Assembly (NCBI RefSeq): GCF_003028415.1
Contig: NZ_PYSV01000014.1
Span: 1-64,000, forward strand
DNA from: Deinococcus arcticus
GTDB taxonomy: Bacteria; Deinococcota; Deinococci; Deinococcales; Deinococcaceae
Reading direction: 5' to 3'
DNA length: 64,000 bases
Both the position numbers and the translations under genes were made by a program. This document shows positions 9,373-18,261 of the stretch, piece by piece (the first letter of the stretch is position 1; each line of letters opens with the position of its first letter). A model generated the notes under the pieces. That model searched no databases and had not been told where the DNA came from. It saw only the letters and a list, made by a program, of their open reading frames with translations.

Positions 9373-12300
9373 TTACAGCCGGCGCAACTCGTCGCCCAGG
9401 CGGTCACGCAGCCGGGCATAGATCTCCCGCGCCACCTGATCCAGGTCCACCTGGGGCGCGGCTGTGACCCGGCGCCCCACCGCCGGCGTACTGGCAGGAG
9501 CCGCTGGAGGCGGACTGCCCGGATGAGGTCGGTCGCTGGCCGCCGCGTGGGCCCAGGCGGGCACACTGGGCTGGGGCGGCGGGGCAGCGGGCAGCGAGGG
9601 GGGGGAAGAGGCCAGCGGCTCTGCCCGTGGCCCGGGGGCGGCAGGCCGGGGAGCCCCCACCGGATCATCCCAGCCCGGCATGGGTTCCCAGGGAGCCGGC
9701 AGTCCCGGCAGGCGCGCGGCCGACGGGGCAGGCGGCGTCTGGCGCTGTTCCCGCGCCACGGCGTGTTCGGTGCCCAGGGCCACAGCTTCCTCGTCCTGGG
9801 GCGTGGGGCCAGGCCCCGCCCGCCGCAGCACCTGGGGCACAAAGGTGGGCTGGTCGTGGCGGATGGCGTGGGTGGCCTCGTGGGCGGCCAGGGCGAAGCC
9901 CGCTGGGGTATCCACCCGGGTGTCGGGCGCCAGGAAGACGGTCCGGCCCACGGTCAGACCGTCGGCCCGGGCAATCTTCAGGGCCGCCGGCACATGCACG
10001 TTTTGCACCACCCGCACGTCGTCCACCGCGCGGCCCAGGGTCTGTGCCAGCGCTGCCCTCGCGCTGGGCGCCAGCGGCTGGCCGTGGCCGTCGCGGTGCA
10101 GGGCCGTGTCCAGCGCCTCTTCCAACGCGGTTTCGGTGGGGGGCCGCGCGGCGCGGGGCAGGCCCAGGCGACTGGGCGCGGCCGGGCGCGGCACCAGCGG
10201 GGCCGGGCGGTCCAGCCGGGTGGCGCGCGGGGCCTGGGTGGGCGGCGCCACCGGGCGCGCCTCGGCCGCTTCTGACGGAGGCCGCACCGGCCGCTGTCCC
10301 TGCGGGCTGGGCGAGGGATCGGCTGCCCGGCCGTCCGGTCGCACCGCCTGCGGCTCCGGGCCGGGCCGCATGGGTGAGGGCCGCACGGGTGCCGGCAACT
10401 CTGGCGAGGGCAGCGCAGCCACGGGCGGCAAGAGTGGCGGCTGGGCTGGCACGCTCTGAAGCGGCGGCGGGACCACCGGGGCGGGGGAGAAGGCGCGCGC
10501 CTGTTCCGGCAACGCTGACCGGGGCCCGGCAGTGGGCGCTGGGTCGTTGGCCAGAGCCAACGGAAGCTCCGGGGCTTCGGGGACCACCTGGGGCCGCGCG
10601 GACTGCCGGCCCTGAGCCTCGGGCGGCGGCGGGGCCACAGGCACCGGCTGAACGGGCCGCGCCACGGGCGCCTGAGGGGTGAATGGGGTGGTGGGCTGGG
10701 GACCGGTCGTCACTCCAGCCGGGTTTTCTACCTGGGGCCAGCCAGCGGCCGCCGCCTCGGTTGGTCCTGATTGCACGGGTGAGGGCTGGCTGTTCCTCAA
10801 CTGTTCGGCGCTTGGCGGTACCGGGTGAACCAGAGCGGGTGGCACGGGCAGGCCCCCGGGCACGGCCTCAGGCGCCACCAGCGGCGGGGTCACCGCCATG
10901 TTGGGGGAAGCAGCCCGATCTGGACGAACCGGGACCCGGGAGGGCATGGGCAGGGAGGACGCGGTCTGGCCCTCAGCCAGGGGCTGCGGCTGTGCCGGCC
11001 CAAACAGAGCTGGGGAAAGGTCGCCCAGGGGCGCGGTTCCCTCTGACTGGGCCTGCCGCTGAACCACTGGCGGCGCAGTGGTTGGGCCCACAGCAGCTGG
11101 TCCAGGCAGCAGCCCGGGCTGATCGAAGCTGGGGCTGGGCGCCGCAGGCGATGTCAAAGGAGCCGCAGGCGCCACAGGAGAGAGCGGTGGCTGGGCGGGT
11201 GCCGGCGGGCGGGTGCTCCGCTCCGGCTGTTCGGCGGGCGCTGGGGCCACGGCAGGCACGGCATCCGGCTGCCGTGGAGCGGCTGGGCGCACAGCGGCCT
11301 GGGGCTGCTGGAAACCGGCTGGCCCGGCCGTGGGCTGAGCGGCCCGCGCCGCCGGGGGCCGGGCTGCAAGTGGCCGCCCGGGGTCGGCCAGAGCTGCCTC
11401 GCCCGGGGCAGTCCTGGCCGGCGGCTGACTGGCCAGCCCAGGCTGGGGGGTGCGGATTGAAGCCGGCGGCACCACCCCTGCCTTCGCGGCCAGATGGGGC
11501 GCCACGGCCTGTGGTGCAGCCCCGTCAGCCCCTTCCACCACAGGCGCCGCGTTCACAGGGTGAAGGGGCTCAGGGGCTGTGAGCGTCGGCGGTGGGGTTG
11601 TGGGCGACACTGGCGTGCCGGGCGGCACCGGAAGAGGCCGGGTTGGCGCTTCGGCGGGCACAGACACAGCCCGGGAGGCAACTGCAGACCAGGCAGAGGC
11701 AGGCTCGGCCAGCGGTCCAGTCAGAGCAGGGTCAACCGGCGCTGGCTGAGCTGGCGCTGGCTGAATCGGCGCTGGCTGAACTGGCAGTGGGCCTGTGCCC
11801 TCTGACGGTGGCTCGGGCTGCCGCTGGACAGTCGGGGACACGCTGGGCTGCCCTGCCCGCTGAACTGGGCCAGCCGGCGCCGTGGGTCCCAGAGACTGGG
11901 GCGACGCATCCAGCGGCGGCAAGGTCGTCTGGGTCAGGGTGGGTACTGGCACAGTGCCCATGACGTTTTGCTGGGCAAGGGCCATGTTGCCTTCCGCACT
12001 GACGTTTTCTGGGCTGCCCAGCGGGGAGGCTCCCACCGGAGGGGCCTGTGCCGGCCCGGCCACGGGGGGGACAGACCCCAGATCGGGGTCCAGCGGAGCG
12101 AGGCTGGGTGACAAGCGCGTCTGGCCGGGCGGCTGGGGCAGGGCCTGTGGTGGCTGTCGCAGGCTGGGCCGCACAGGACCAGGCGGAATCGGCACGACGT
12201 TCCCCGCCGCTGCCGCCCCTGGGAGGGCGGGGGGCGCCGGCTCAGAGAGGGCCGCAGGCACCGCGAGGGTGGGATCCGTGCGGTCCTGGACCGGGCTGGT

Positions 12301-14550
12301 TGGGGTCACGCTGGCGCGGTCTGGCAGCGAGGGCGTCGCTGGCCCCACATGGTCTGGAGCAGGACTGGGCGGCAAGACTGGGGGCGCAGACGGAGCAACC
12401 GGAACAATGGGCGCCGCCAGTGGCTGGGCCGGGGACCCTGGGAGCGCCGCCGCAACCTGGGCCTGAGGCGATACGGGCGGCACCACCAAGGGAGATTCAG
12501 CGGTGCCGGGGGGCAACGGGGCTTCAGGCTCTGCTGGAAGGAACGGCGCAGCCACAACGGGAGCCACCGGGGCGTCCACCAGACGCGTGGACGGCAGGTC
12601 GCCCAGAGGCGCTGCCGGGCTGGCCTGGACTCCCGGGTCCGGTTGCACAGGGGCACGTGGCGGCGCGGGCGGGGGGCCTGCCACCAGCCTGGGCGCACTG
12701 TCCGTGATGGGCCGCTCAGGCGCTGGCTCAGGGACGCCCCTCTCTTCCCGGGTTCGCTGAAGGCGGGCCGGCGACCCACTGGGCTGGAGTGAGGCCAGGC
12801 TATCGGTGCCGGGCGCAGGGGTCAGCGGCTCTCCCTCGGCCGCTGGTGCGGTCGGGACCGCAGTGAGCCCCTCTGGGGCAGCAACGCCGGGCGGAGAGCC
12901 TCCTCTCGGGGGTGCTGTGTCAGGTTCTTCGTCGGTCTCCTGGCCCTCACGGCGCCGGGTAGGAGCCGAGCGCGCCTCCTTGTTGTGGCCCGCGCGACTG
13001 GGGCGGGCCTTCAAGCGCGTCGGGCCAGCGGGGGCCGCCGGCAGGGGCGCCGCAGGGGCCACGTCAGCAGTGACAGTCTCGGTGGGAACGCCAGCACCGC
13101 TGCCCTCCTCGGCGCTGTCCAGGGGCGCCAGATTCTGGTCGGGGCTGTGGTCCTTCCAGTCCAGCAGCTGGTGAAAGGGAATCATGGACGGGCTGAGTTC
13201 ACCACTGGCCTCCAGTTCTGCGTAGCGGTTCAGGCGCGACAGCAGGCTCTGGGAGGTCTCGGGCGCAATGATGGGCGCCGCCTTTTCCTCGGCCGGGGGT
13301 GGGGTCTGGGGGCGCGGCGGCACCACGGGCCGGGGGCGCCGGGGCAACCGCACCGGGACATCACTGTTCTGGGCACGCAACAACGCTTCCAGTTCGCGGC
13401 GCTCCTGTTCCTGGGCGGCCCGGACCTCTTCAGGAGTGGGGCCAGTGGGTGCGGGCTCGGGCACCGCTGGCTCAGGCTGAACGTCGGCCGGCTCCGGCGC
13501 GGTTGCCTCGTCGGCTGCCAGTGGACCAGGCGCCGGCGTGGGGTCCACGGACGCTGGCGGGGGCTGAACCGCTTCAGGCTGATCCGCCTCAATGGGGGCC
13601 GCTGACCGGGCCACGGGCGCTTCAACCGGCGCTGGGGCGACGGCCGGCGAAGGCGCCGCCGCTGCTTCGCGGCGTTCGGGCGTGGCTGGGGCCACCGGCG
13701 CCCCGCGCACGGGTGAGGGCTGGGCTATGGCCATCTCTCCCGTCTCAGCCGGTGGGGCCACCGGGGGCAGAGTCACTGGCGGCTGAGCAGGGACCAGCTC
13801 TGTCTCCTCGCGTGGCGGCCTCGCCGGCACCTCCAGCTGGCCCTGGTCGGGCAGATTGACGGGGCGAGGGTCTGGTTCCAGCGGCGCCGGGGAGGCGGTC
13901 ACCGGCGGGGGCAGCAGGCCCTCGTGAGGCGCCCCCTCTTCAAGCGACTGATTGAGCGCCATCGTTTCCCGGAACGACGGGGTCCGCCGGGGCAGGACCA
14001 CGGCCGGCACGGGCTCGGGGTCTGGCCGGGGCGCCGGGGGCAGGCCCTGGGGCGGCGGAGAGGTCAGCAGGCCAGCGGCCAGCGCGGCCTGGGTATCCCC
14101 GAAAGGATCGACCACGAGATCGTCTGCGCGCGGTCCCTGGGCTGCGGCGTCTGCGGTGACAGTCTCGGGGACGGCCGCCGGCGCCGGCTGGGCGCGCAGC
14201 TCCTGGCGCGTGGGCATCTGAGGTGGCGGCGCGGCTATGGCGGGCGCCGGCTGTCCTGGTAAGGTCGCGGGGCGGCCGGCCAGCGCTGGCTGGGGCAGGG
14301 GCGCGGCAACAGGTACAGGTGTCTCGGGCCCGGGGGCAGCGGCGGGAAGGGCCACCAGCCGCGCCACCACCCGGCGCGGCTGGGTCTGGGGCCGCGCACT
14401 TCCCCAGGGCGCCACGACCCCACTGACCGGCCCAGTGAAAGAGCCAGCGAATGAAACGGGCAAAGGGGCGCCTGCCGGGCGCTCCTGCTGCGTGACGGCC
14501 ATATGGGCTGCGTGTTTCAGGCGGCGAAGCCGCTCGTCAAAGATGCTCAC
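9373..14550 (-). CDS. Giant Pro/Ala-rich eCIS-associated protein with C-terminal DUF4157 domain
   Basis: A 1725-aa protein, last gene of the leftward eCIS arm. Residues ~60-1480 are low-complexity sequence rich in Pro, Ala, Val and Gln, probably disordered. Near the C-terminus is a DUF4157 domain (~1495-1600): PLAPSARAALAQTLGRAVDD, then AAHEATHAIRH with the zincin-like HExxH at about residues 1557-1561. DUF4157 is a hallmark of eCIS loci and of eCIS-associated toxins, where it usually sits N-terminally. The last 25 residues (VDLDQVAREIYARLRDRL) resemble the C-terminus of the 55-aa protein encoded upstream. The GTG start has a good ribosome binding site (GAGGAG). It could be cargo, a loading or assembly factor, or a tape-measure substitute. 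Long open frames on the opposite strand are GC-bias shadows. Confidence 0.85.
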   Translation of the reverse strand: MSIFDERLRRLKHAAHMAVTQQERPAGAPLPVSFAGSFTGPVSGVVAPWGSARPQTQPRRVVARLVALPAAAPGPETPVPVAAPLPQPALAGRPATLPGQPAPAIAAPPPQMPTRQELRAQPAPAAVPETVTADAAAQGPRADDLVVDPFGDTQAALAAGLLTSPPPQGLPPAPRPDPEPVPAVVLPRRTPSFRETMALNQSLEEGAPHEGLLPPPVTASPAPLEPDPRPVNLPDQGQLEVPARPPREETELVPAQPPVTLPPVAPPAETGEMAIAQPSPVRGAPVAPATPERREAAAAPSPAVAPAPVEAPVARSAAPIEADQPEAVQPPPASVDPTPAPGPLAADEATAPEPADVQPEPAVPEPAPTGPTPEEVRAAQEQERRELEALLRAQNSDVPVRLPRRPRPVVPPRPQTPPPAEEKAAPIIAPETSQSLLSRLNRYAELEASGELSPSMIPFHQLLDWKDHSPDQNLAPLDSAEEGSGAGVPTETVTADVAPAAPLPAAPAGPTRLKARPSRAGHNKEARSAPTRRREGQETDEEPDTAPPRGGSPPGVAAPEGLTAVPTAPAAEGEPLTPAPGTDSLASLQPSGSPARLQRTREERGVPEPAPERPITDSAPRLVAGPPPAPPRAPVQPDPGVQASPAAPLGDLPSTRLVDAPVAPVVAAPFLPAEPEAPLPPGTAESPLVVPPVSPQAQVAAALPGSPAQPLAAPIVPVAPSAPPVLPPSPAPDHVGPATPSLPDRASVTPTSPVQDRTDPTLAVPAALSEPAPPALPGAAAAGNVVPIPPGPVRPSLRQPPQALPQPPGQTRLSPSLAPLDPDLGSVPPVAGPAQAPPVGASPLGSPENVSAEGNMALAQQNVMGTVPVPTLTQTTLPPLDASPQSLGPTAPAGPVQRAGQPSVSPTVQRQPEPPSEGTGPLPVQPAPIQPAPAQPAPVDPALTGPLAEPASAWSAVASRAVSVPAEAPTRPLPVPPGTPVSPTTPPPTLTAPEPLHPVNAAPVVEGADGAAPQAVAPHLAAKAGVVPPASIRTPQPGLASQPPARTAPGEAALADPGRPLAARPPAARAAQPTAGPAGFQQPQAAVRPAAPRQPDAVPAVAPAPAEQPERSTRPPAPAQPPLSPVAPAAPLTSPAAPSPSFDQPGLLPGPAAVGPTTAPPVVQRQAQSEGTAPLGDLSPALFGPAQPQPLAEGQTASSLPMPSRVPVRPDRAASPNMAVTPPLVAPEAVPGGLPVPPALVHPVPPSAEQLRNSQPSPVQSGPTEAAAAGWPQVENPAGVTTGPQPTTPFTPQAPVARPVQPVPVAPPPPEAQGRQSARPQVVPEAPELPLALANDPAPTAGPRSALPEQARAFSPAPVVPPPLQSVPAQPPLLPPVAALPSPELPAPVRPSPMRPGPEPQAVRPDGRAADPSPSPQGQRPVRPPSEAAEARPVAPPTQAPRATRLDRPAPLVPRPAAPSRLGLPRAARPPTETALEEALDTALHRDGHGQPLAPSARAALAQTLGRAVDDVRVVQNVHVPAALKIARADGLTVGRTVFLAPDTRVDTPAGFALAAHEATHAIRHDQPTFVPQVLRRAGPGPTPQDEEAVALGTEHAVAREQRQTPPAPSAARLPGLPAPWEPMPGWDDPVGAPRPAAPGPRAEPLASSPPSLPAAPPPQPSVPAWAHAAASDRPHPGSPPPAAPASTPAVGRRVTAAPQVDLDQVAREIYARLRDRLGDELRRL

Positions 14551-14616
14551 AAAACTCCTCTCGGTCGCCGCGCGGGTGACCCAGCGGGGACCAAAGTAGG
14601 AGGGAGGTCCCCGCGC

Positions 14617-15207
14617 TCAGCGGCTGATTTGCAGAAAGCCGGCGTGCGCCAGTTCCAGGGTTTCGACCGCCACAGCGTCGCCACTGCCTGCAAACTGAGG
14701 CCCGCTCCATTTCACCGGATACGCCTGAAGCAGCTCGAAGCGCACCAGCACGCTGCCATTGGGTTGATACACAATGATCGTGACATTGCGCACATCCAGA
14801 TAGCCGCCAACGACGCTCAGATACCATTCCAGCAACTGCTGGCCGGAAACCACACCCCGCTTCAGGGTGATGTTGCCCATCTTGCTGCGCACAGGCAGGC
14901 GCAGGACGCGGTCATTGACCCCGCCCTCAATAAAATCCATCGTCTCGGTTTCGATTTGCAGCCCGCTGACCTCATTGAAGGCCGCGTGTTCCAGGCCATC
15001 AATCGCCACGTGGTAGCGGTGATTGGACAGGATGTTGTAGGCCGCTTTCTGCGGCGTGGTGGGCACCGGGGGCTGCTTGACCTGAGCGCGCACGCTCAGG
15101 CTGGCCGAGGCCGAAACGCCCCCAACCCCCACCGTGGCCGAAGCGCTAAACGACGCGCCGGCGCCGGCCCGGCTGTAGTGCGCGCTGGTTGCCATCTTGA
15201 TACTCAT
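14617..15207 (-). CDS. eCIS tail tube paralogue / tube-baseplate adaptor (gp19 family)
   Basis: A 196-aa protein of the phage T4 gp19-like tail tube family (Afp1/5/6 type). After a ~65-residue Ser/Ala/Val-rich extension, the conserved domain runs from about residue 66: YNILSNHRYHVAIDGLEHA, FNEVSGLQIETE, ITLKRGVVSG and LELAHAGF. The N-terminal extension and divergence from the shorter tube protein at 15808 suggest a special ring, such as the first ring joining tube and baseplate, rather than the main tube. A GGAGG lies at the end of the upstream 55-aa gene, 10 nt before the ATG. Structural role is well supported by family; position in the particle is inferred. Confidence 0.85.
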   Translation of the reverse strand: MSIKMATSAHYSRAGAGASFSASATVGVGGVSASASLSVRAQVKQPPVPTTPQKAAYNILSNHRYHVAIDGLEHAAFNEVSGLQIETETMDFIEGGVNDRVLRLPVRSKMGNITLKRGVVSGQQLLEWYLSVVGGYLDVRNVTIIVYQPNGSVLVRFELLQAYPVKWSGPQFAGSGDAVAVETLELAHAGFLQISR

Positions 15208-15210
15208 GAC

Positions 15211-15378
15211 TTACTGACCTCCGGTGCGGCGGGCGCGCTCCAGGCGCAGGTCTTCGAGCAGCAGAAGGTAGACCCGCCGCGTGAGTTCCTCCAGATCCAG
15301 CCCCGGCGCCTGCAGCGGCGCGCGGGCGCCCACGGGGGGAGCCGCGCCGACTGGCCGGGCTGGCGGCGGGCCGCTCAT
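15211..15378 (-). CDS. 55-aa eCIS-associated protein with amphipathic C-terminal helix
   Basis: A small gene from ATG at 15378 to TAA at 15211. Its start overlaps the stop of the upstream gene as ATGA, and its stop lies 3 nt before the next gene, whose ribosome binding site it contains, so it is locked into the operon. The first ~26 residues are Pro/Ala-rich; the remainder, LDLEELTRRVYLLLLEDLRL then ERARR, should form a charged amphipathic helix. The helix resembles the C-terminus of the DUF4157 protein (DLDQVAREIYARLRDRL). Small proteins with this kind of tail occur in eCIS loci; function is not established. Possibly a docking or assembly peptide. Confidence 0.75.
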   Translation of the reverse strand: MSGPPPARPVGAAPPVGARAPLQAPGLDLEELTRRVYLLLLEDLRLERARRTGGQ

Positions 15379-15785
15379 GCCGGGCTGGCCTCAGGCGACA
15401 GATCAAGTTCCAGCAGCGCGCCGCAGTGGGGGCATTCGGTCTCGATGGTGCCCGGCAGCGCGGCCGGCAGGCTGGGTGCTGGCGCCGCTGCCCAGCTGAC
15501 GGGCAGAGCCGCGTTCATATGGGCGTACAGCGCCTGAAGGTGGGCGAAGTCGGCAGCCGGCAGCACCGCCAGGGTTTCGGGCGTCACGGGCGAGAACGGG
15601 CCCAGCCGGGTGACCACGCGGGCCAGCAGCAACAGGCTGTAGTACGCCTCGTTGTGCTGCACGCGGGCGTCGCCCAGCGGTTCAATCTCATCCAGGGCCG
15701 TGGCCAGGCGCATCACGCCGCTGCGGTGAACCTGCCCGTCGGACGTAAACAGTCCGACGGGCAGCATGAAGGGAAGCTCGTTCAC
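15375..15785 (-). CDS. eCIS small tail/baseplate-associated protein
   Basis: A 136-aa protein between the tube and the 55-aa gene. It opens with FMLPVGLFTSDGQVHRSGVM, followed by RLATALDEIEPLGDARVQ and LLLLARVVTRLG. This resembles a conserved eCIS and phage-tail gene (assembly or baseplate accessory) that reads TMRLATARDEI in relatives. The C-terminus has a CPHCG pair of cysteines followed by an acidic stretch, which could bind zinc. GTG start at 15785 with a weak upstream ribosome binding site; the stop overlaps the 55-aa gene. No enzymatic motif is visible. Context makes an eCIS assembly role likely, but the precise part is unknown. Confidence 0.75.
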   Translation of the reverse strand: MNELPFMLPVGLFTSDGQVHRSGVMRLATALDEIEPLGDARVQHNEAYYSLLLLARVVTRLGPFSPVTPETLAVLPAADFAHLQALYAHMNAALPVSWAAAPAPSLPAALPGTIETECPHCGALLELDLSPEASPA

Positions 15786-15807
15786 GCTTCAGTCCGGAAG
15801 GCGGGGC

Positions 15808-16266
15808 TTAGCCGCCGACGGGAACGCGTCTGTAGCCTTCGTGCGTGATGGTCAGCTCTTCAATGGCGACCTCATTGCTCTTGGCGTCGTAGGTGGGGCC
15901 GTTGAGTTTGCTGGGCCAGGCGCGCTCGAAGGTCCAGGCGGCGATGGGCTGCCCGGCCTGGTTGTACAGGGTGATGGTGCCGCTGCGGCGGGCCTCGTCC
16001 ATCTTGCCCTCTTCCACCTGCTGACGCCAGGCCCACATGTCCATGTCGTCGGTGATGCCGCGCTTGAGCACGATGTCGTTGTACTTCATGGTGCCGGCTT
16101 CGCGGATCAGCACAGGGCGGCCCTTGTCGTCGGTGGCGCGGTACTCCACCACCTGGGACTCGCTGCCCAGGCCGGTGACTTCACGGAAGGCGCCCACAAC
16201 CTTGTTGTCGAACTGCAGGCTGAAGTAGGCGGCCACCAAGGGGTCTTTACGGGTTGTTGCGGTCAT
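15808..16266 (-). CDS. eCIS main inner tube protein (gp19/Hcp-like)
   Basis: A 152-aa tail tube protein, the usual length of Afp1/Pvc1-type subunits that stack as hexameric rings inside the sheath. Family features include DPLVAAYFSLQFDNKVVGAF, REVTGLGSESQVVEYR, MKYNDIVLKRGITDD, WAWRQQVEEGKM and EELTITHEGYRRVP. The ATG is preceded by a clear GGAGG. It lies 81 bp downstream of the sheath gene, the usual sheath-then-tube order of contractile systems, and is probably expressed at high level from the same promoter. Confidence 0.92.
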   Translation of the reverse strand: MTATTRKDPLVAAYFSLQFDNKVVGAFREVTGLGSESQVVEYRATDDKGRPVLIREAGTMKYNDIVLKRGITDDMDMWAWRQQVEEGKMDEARRSGTITLYNQAGQPIAAWTFERAWPSKLNGPTYDAKSNEVAIEELTITHEGYRRVPVGG

Positions 16267-16347
16267 GACTGTACCTCCAGAGAAGAGATGGAAAGAAAGG
16301 GGCGGAATTCAGACCGTGACGGGAACAGTGTAACGCCTCTTCGGCGC

Positions 16348-17979
16348 TTACTGTCCGCCGCCAGCGTACTGGCTGAAGCGGAAGACAATGAACTCGGCGG
16401 GCTTGACCGGGGCCATCCCAATCTCGATCTGCAGGACGCCACGGTCACGCAGTTCGGGGGGGTTGAGTTCGCTGTCGCACTTCACATAGAAGGCTTCGCG
16501 GGCGGTGTTGCCAAACAGCGCGCCGTCGCGCCACACGCTGGTCAGGAAGGAGTTGATGTCGCGGCGGATGCGGAACCACAGGTTCTCGTCGTTCGGCTCG
16601 AACACGGCCCACTGCGTGCCGCGTTCAATGCTCTTTTCCACATAGTTGAACAGGCGGCGCACCGGCACGTAGCGCCACTGGGCGTTGCTGGACAGGGTCC
16701 GGGCGCCCCATACGCGCACGCCCATGCCTGGGAATTCGCGGATGCAGTTCACGCCAACCGGGTTCAGAATGTCCTGCTCGCTCTTGGTGACCTGAATGGC
16801 TGGCCCCAGAATGCCGCGCACCGTCTCGTTGGCGGGCGCCTTGTGCACGCCGCGCTCCACGTCGTTGCGGGCGTAGATGCCGGCCACGAAGCCGCTGGGC
16901 GGCACGACCATGGGCGCGCCGTCGGGCCCTTCAATCTTGACCCAGGGGTAGTACATGGCGGCGTAGCTGGAATCAAAGTTGGTGTCCACCGTGCGCCACT
17001 TCATGGCCTGCTGCGGGGTCAGGTCAGGCAGGGTGTCCAGCAGGGCGATGCGGTTGGCGTTGCGATCGCAGTGGTCAATCAGGGCGCGCTGCACGGCCTT
17101 GACGCCGTCGGCATTGATCATGCCAGCCTGGTAGGCGCTCATCAGGTCGGGCACGGCGATCATGCTGACCTCTTCGGCAATTTCCAGGCTCTCGATGCCG
17201 CTGCGGCCATCCACGCTGCCCACGAAGTCCTGCCCTTTCATCTCGCGGCGCTGCTCGATGACGTTGCTGTCGGCCTGCAGCACGTAGCTGCCCAGCTCGG
17301 GGGCGCGCTCCACGAGGGGCCCGGCGCTGCTGGCCTCCTCAATGGTGATCAGGGTGCTTTCCTTGTTCACCACTTCAGCCACGGCGCGCGGGTGCTTCTT
17401 GCCAATGGACACGTTGGGGAACGTCTCGGTGAGGTCGTTGCGGGTGACTTTCAGGGTGAACAGGCCGTCCGGGCCCTCTTCGGGGTCCTGGGGACCCTTG
17501 GCGTCCTTGCCCTTGGCGCCGTCCTGGGCCTTGACCGGATCGGGGGCCAGCACTTCAATCTGAATGTCGCTCTGGCGGCCGTCCTTGGCCACGATGCTCA
17601 GGCTGGGCACCGCCTTGCTGGCGCGCGAAGGCAGCTGCAGGGGCCGGGCCGCTTCCACGGTCCGCTTGCCAGCGCCGGCGTCGCCCTGCTGGGGGACCAG
17701 GCGAACCACGTAGCAGCGCGTGCCGCCGTTGTTGAAAAACGCGTACACGCTCTGGGCCAGGTACGCGCCTTCCATGAAGGGGTTGCGCGTGCCACTGGCG
17801 TCCAGGGTCCCGAAGGTTTCCTTGAACTGCTGCCAGTTGGCCACAAAGACCGGGGTGTTGGCCGGGCCATTGGGCGCGAAGCCCACGAACGCCGCCGTGG
17901 TGGTGCTGATGCCCTCAATCGGCCGGGGGCCGCTCTGAGACTCTTCGATGTAAACGCCTGGGGACAGATATTCAGCCAT
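16348..17979 (-). CDS. eCIS contractile sheath protein
   Basis: A 543-aa tail sheath protein that forms the contractile outer cylinder. The N-terminus MAEYLSPGVYIEESQSGPRP is typical of phage-type sheaths, as is the C-terminal domain (LWFRIRRDINSFLTSVWRDG, MAPVKPAEFIVFRFSQYA). The start at 17979 is chosen because it has GGAGG 5 nt upstream and the canonical sheath start; the frame extends further upstream to 18138, but without sheath similarity. Only one sheath paralogue is visible here, whereas Afp and PVC have three. First gene of the leftward arm. Confidence 0.94.
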   Translation of the reverse strand: MAEYLSPGVYIEESQSGPRPIEGISTTTAAFVGFAPNGPANTPVFVANWQQFKETFGTLDASGTRNPFMEGAYLAQSVYAFFNNGGTRCYVVRLVPQQGDAGAGKRTVEAARPLQLPSRASKAVPSLSIVAKDGRQSDIQIEVLAPDPVKAQDGAKGKDAKGPQDPEEGPDGLFTLKVTRNDLTETFPNVSIGKKHPRAVAEVVNKESTLITIEEASSAGPLVERAPELGSYVLQADSNVIEQRREMKGQDFVGSVDGRSGIESLEIAEEVSMIAVPDLMSAYQAGMINADGVKAVQRALIDHCDRNANRIALLDTLPDLTPQQAMKWRTVDTNFDSSYAAMYYPWVKIEGPDGAPMVVPPSGFVAGIYARNDVERGVHKAPANETVRGILGPAIQVTKSEQDILNPVGVNCIREFPGMGVRVWGARTLSSNAQWRYVPVRRLFNYVEKSIERGTQWAVFEPNDENLWFRIRRDINSFLTSVWRDGALFGNTAREAFYVKCDSELNPPELRDRGVLQIEIGMAPVKPAEFIVFRFSQYAGGGQ

Positions 17980-18261
17980 GGATTCCTCCGGGAAACATGC
18001 AGGGGTTGGCAACACCCACGACCCGGGGGGCCGGCGTGCGCGAAACACTGAGGCTTCCACCATGCCAGATGGAAACGCACATGTAAACCGCAAGTCAGCA
18101 GACGTGCAGACCGGAGGCGGTTTATACTGACCAGTCACTCAGCCGGTGCAGGTCATCCAAGCTCCCAGAACTATCGCTTCAGGACGGAAGAACGCCATGA
18201 CAAACTTCACACGACTGGTGCTCTCCCCGGGCCAGAGCTGCCAGATGCCAGGAGCGCTGGC
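17980..18261. promoter_or_regulatory. Divergent promoter region of the eCIS
   Basis: This 282-bp gap separates the divergent sheath and cap genes, so both arms must start here. A shared TA-rich block at 18121-18128 offers a -10-like TATACT on the + strand (18123-18128) and TATAAA on the - strand (18121-18126). Neither has a good -35 at 16-18 bp, so activator control is possible. No gene was seen in the gap. Confidence 0.4.

Noticed and set aside
9523..13605. Several long plus-strand frames opposite the DUF4157 gene
   Set aside because: They mirror the Pro/Ala-rich repeats (Gly/Arg-rich translations) and lack ribosome binding sites or family motifs.
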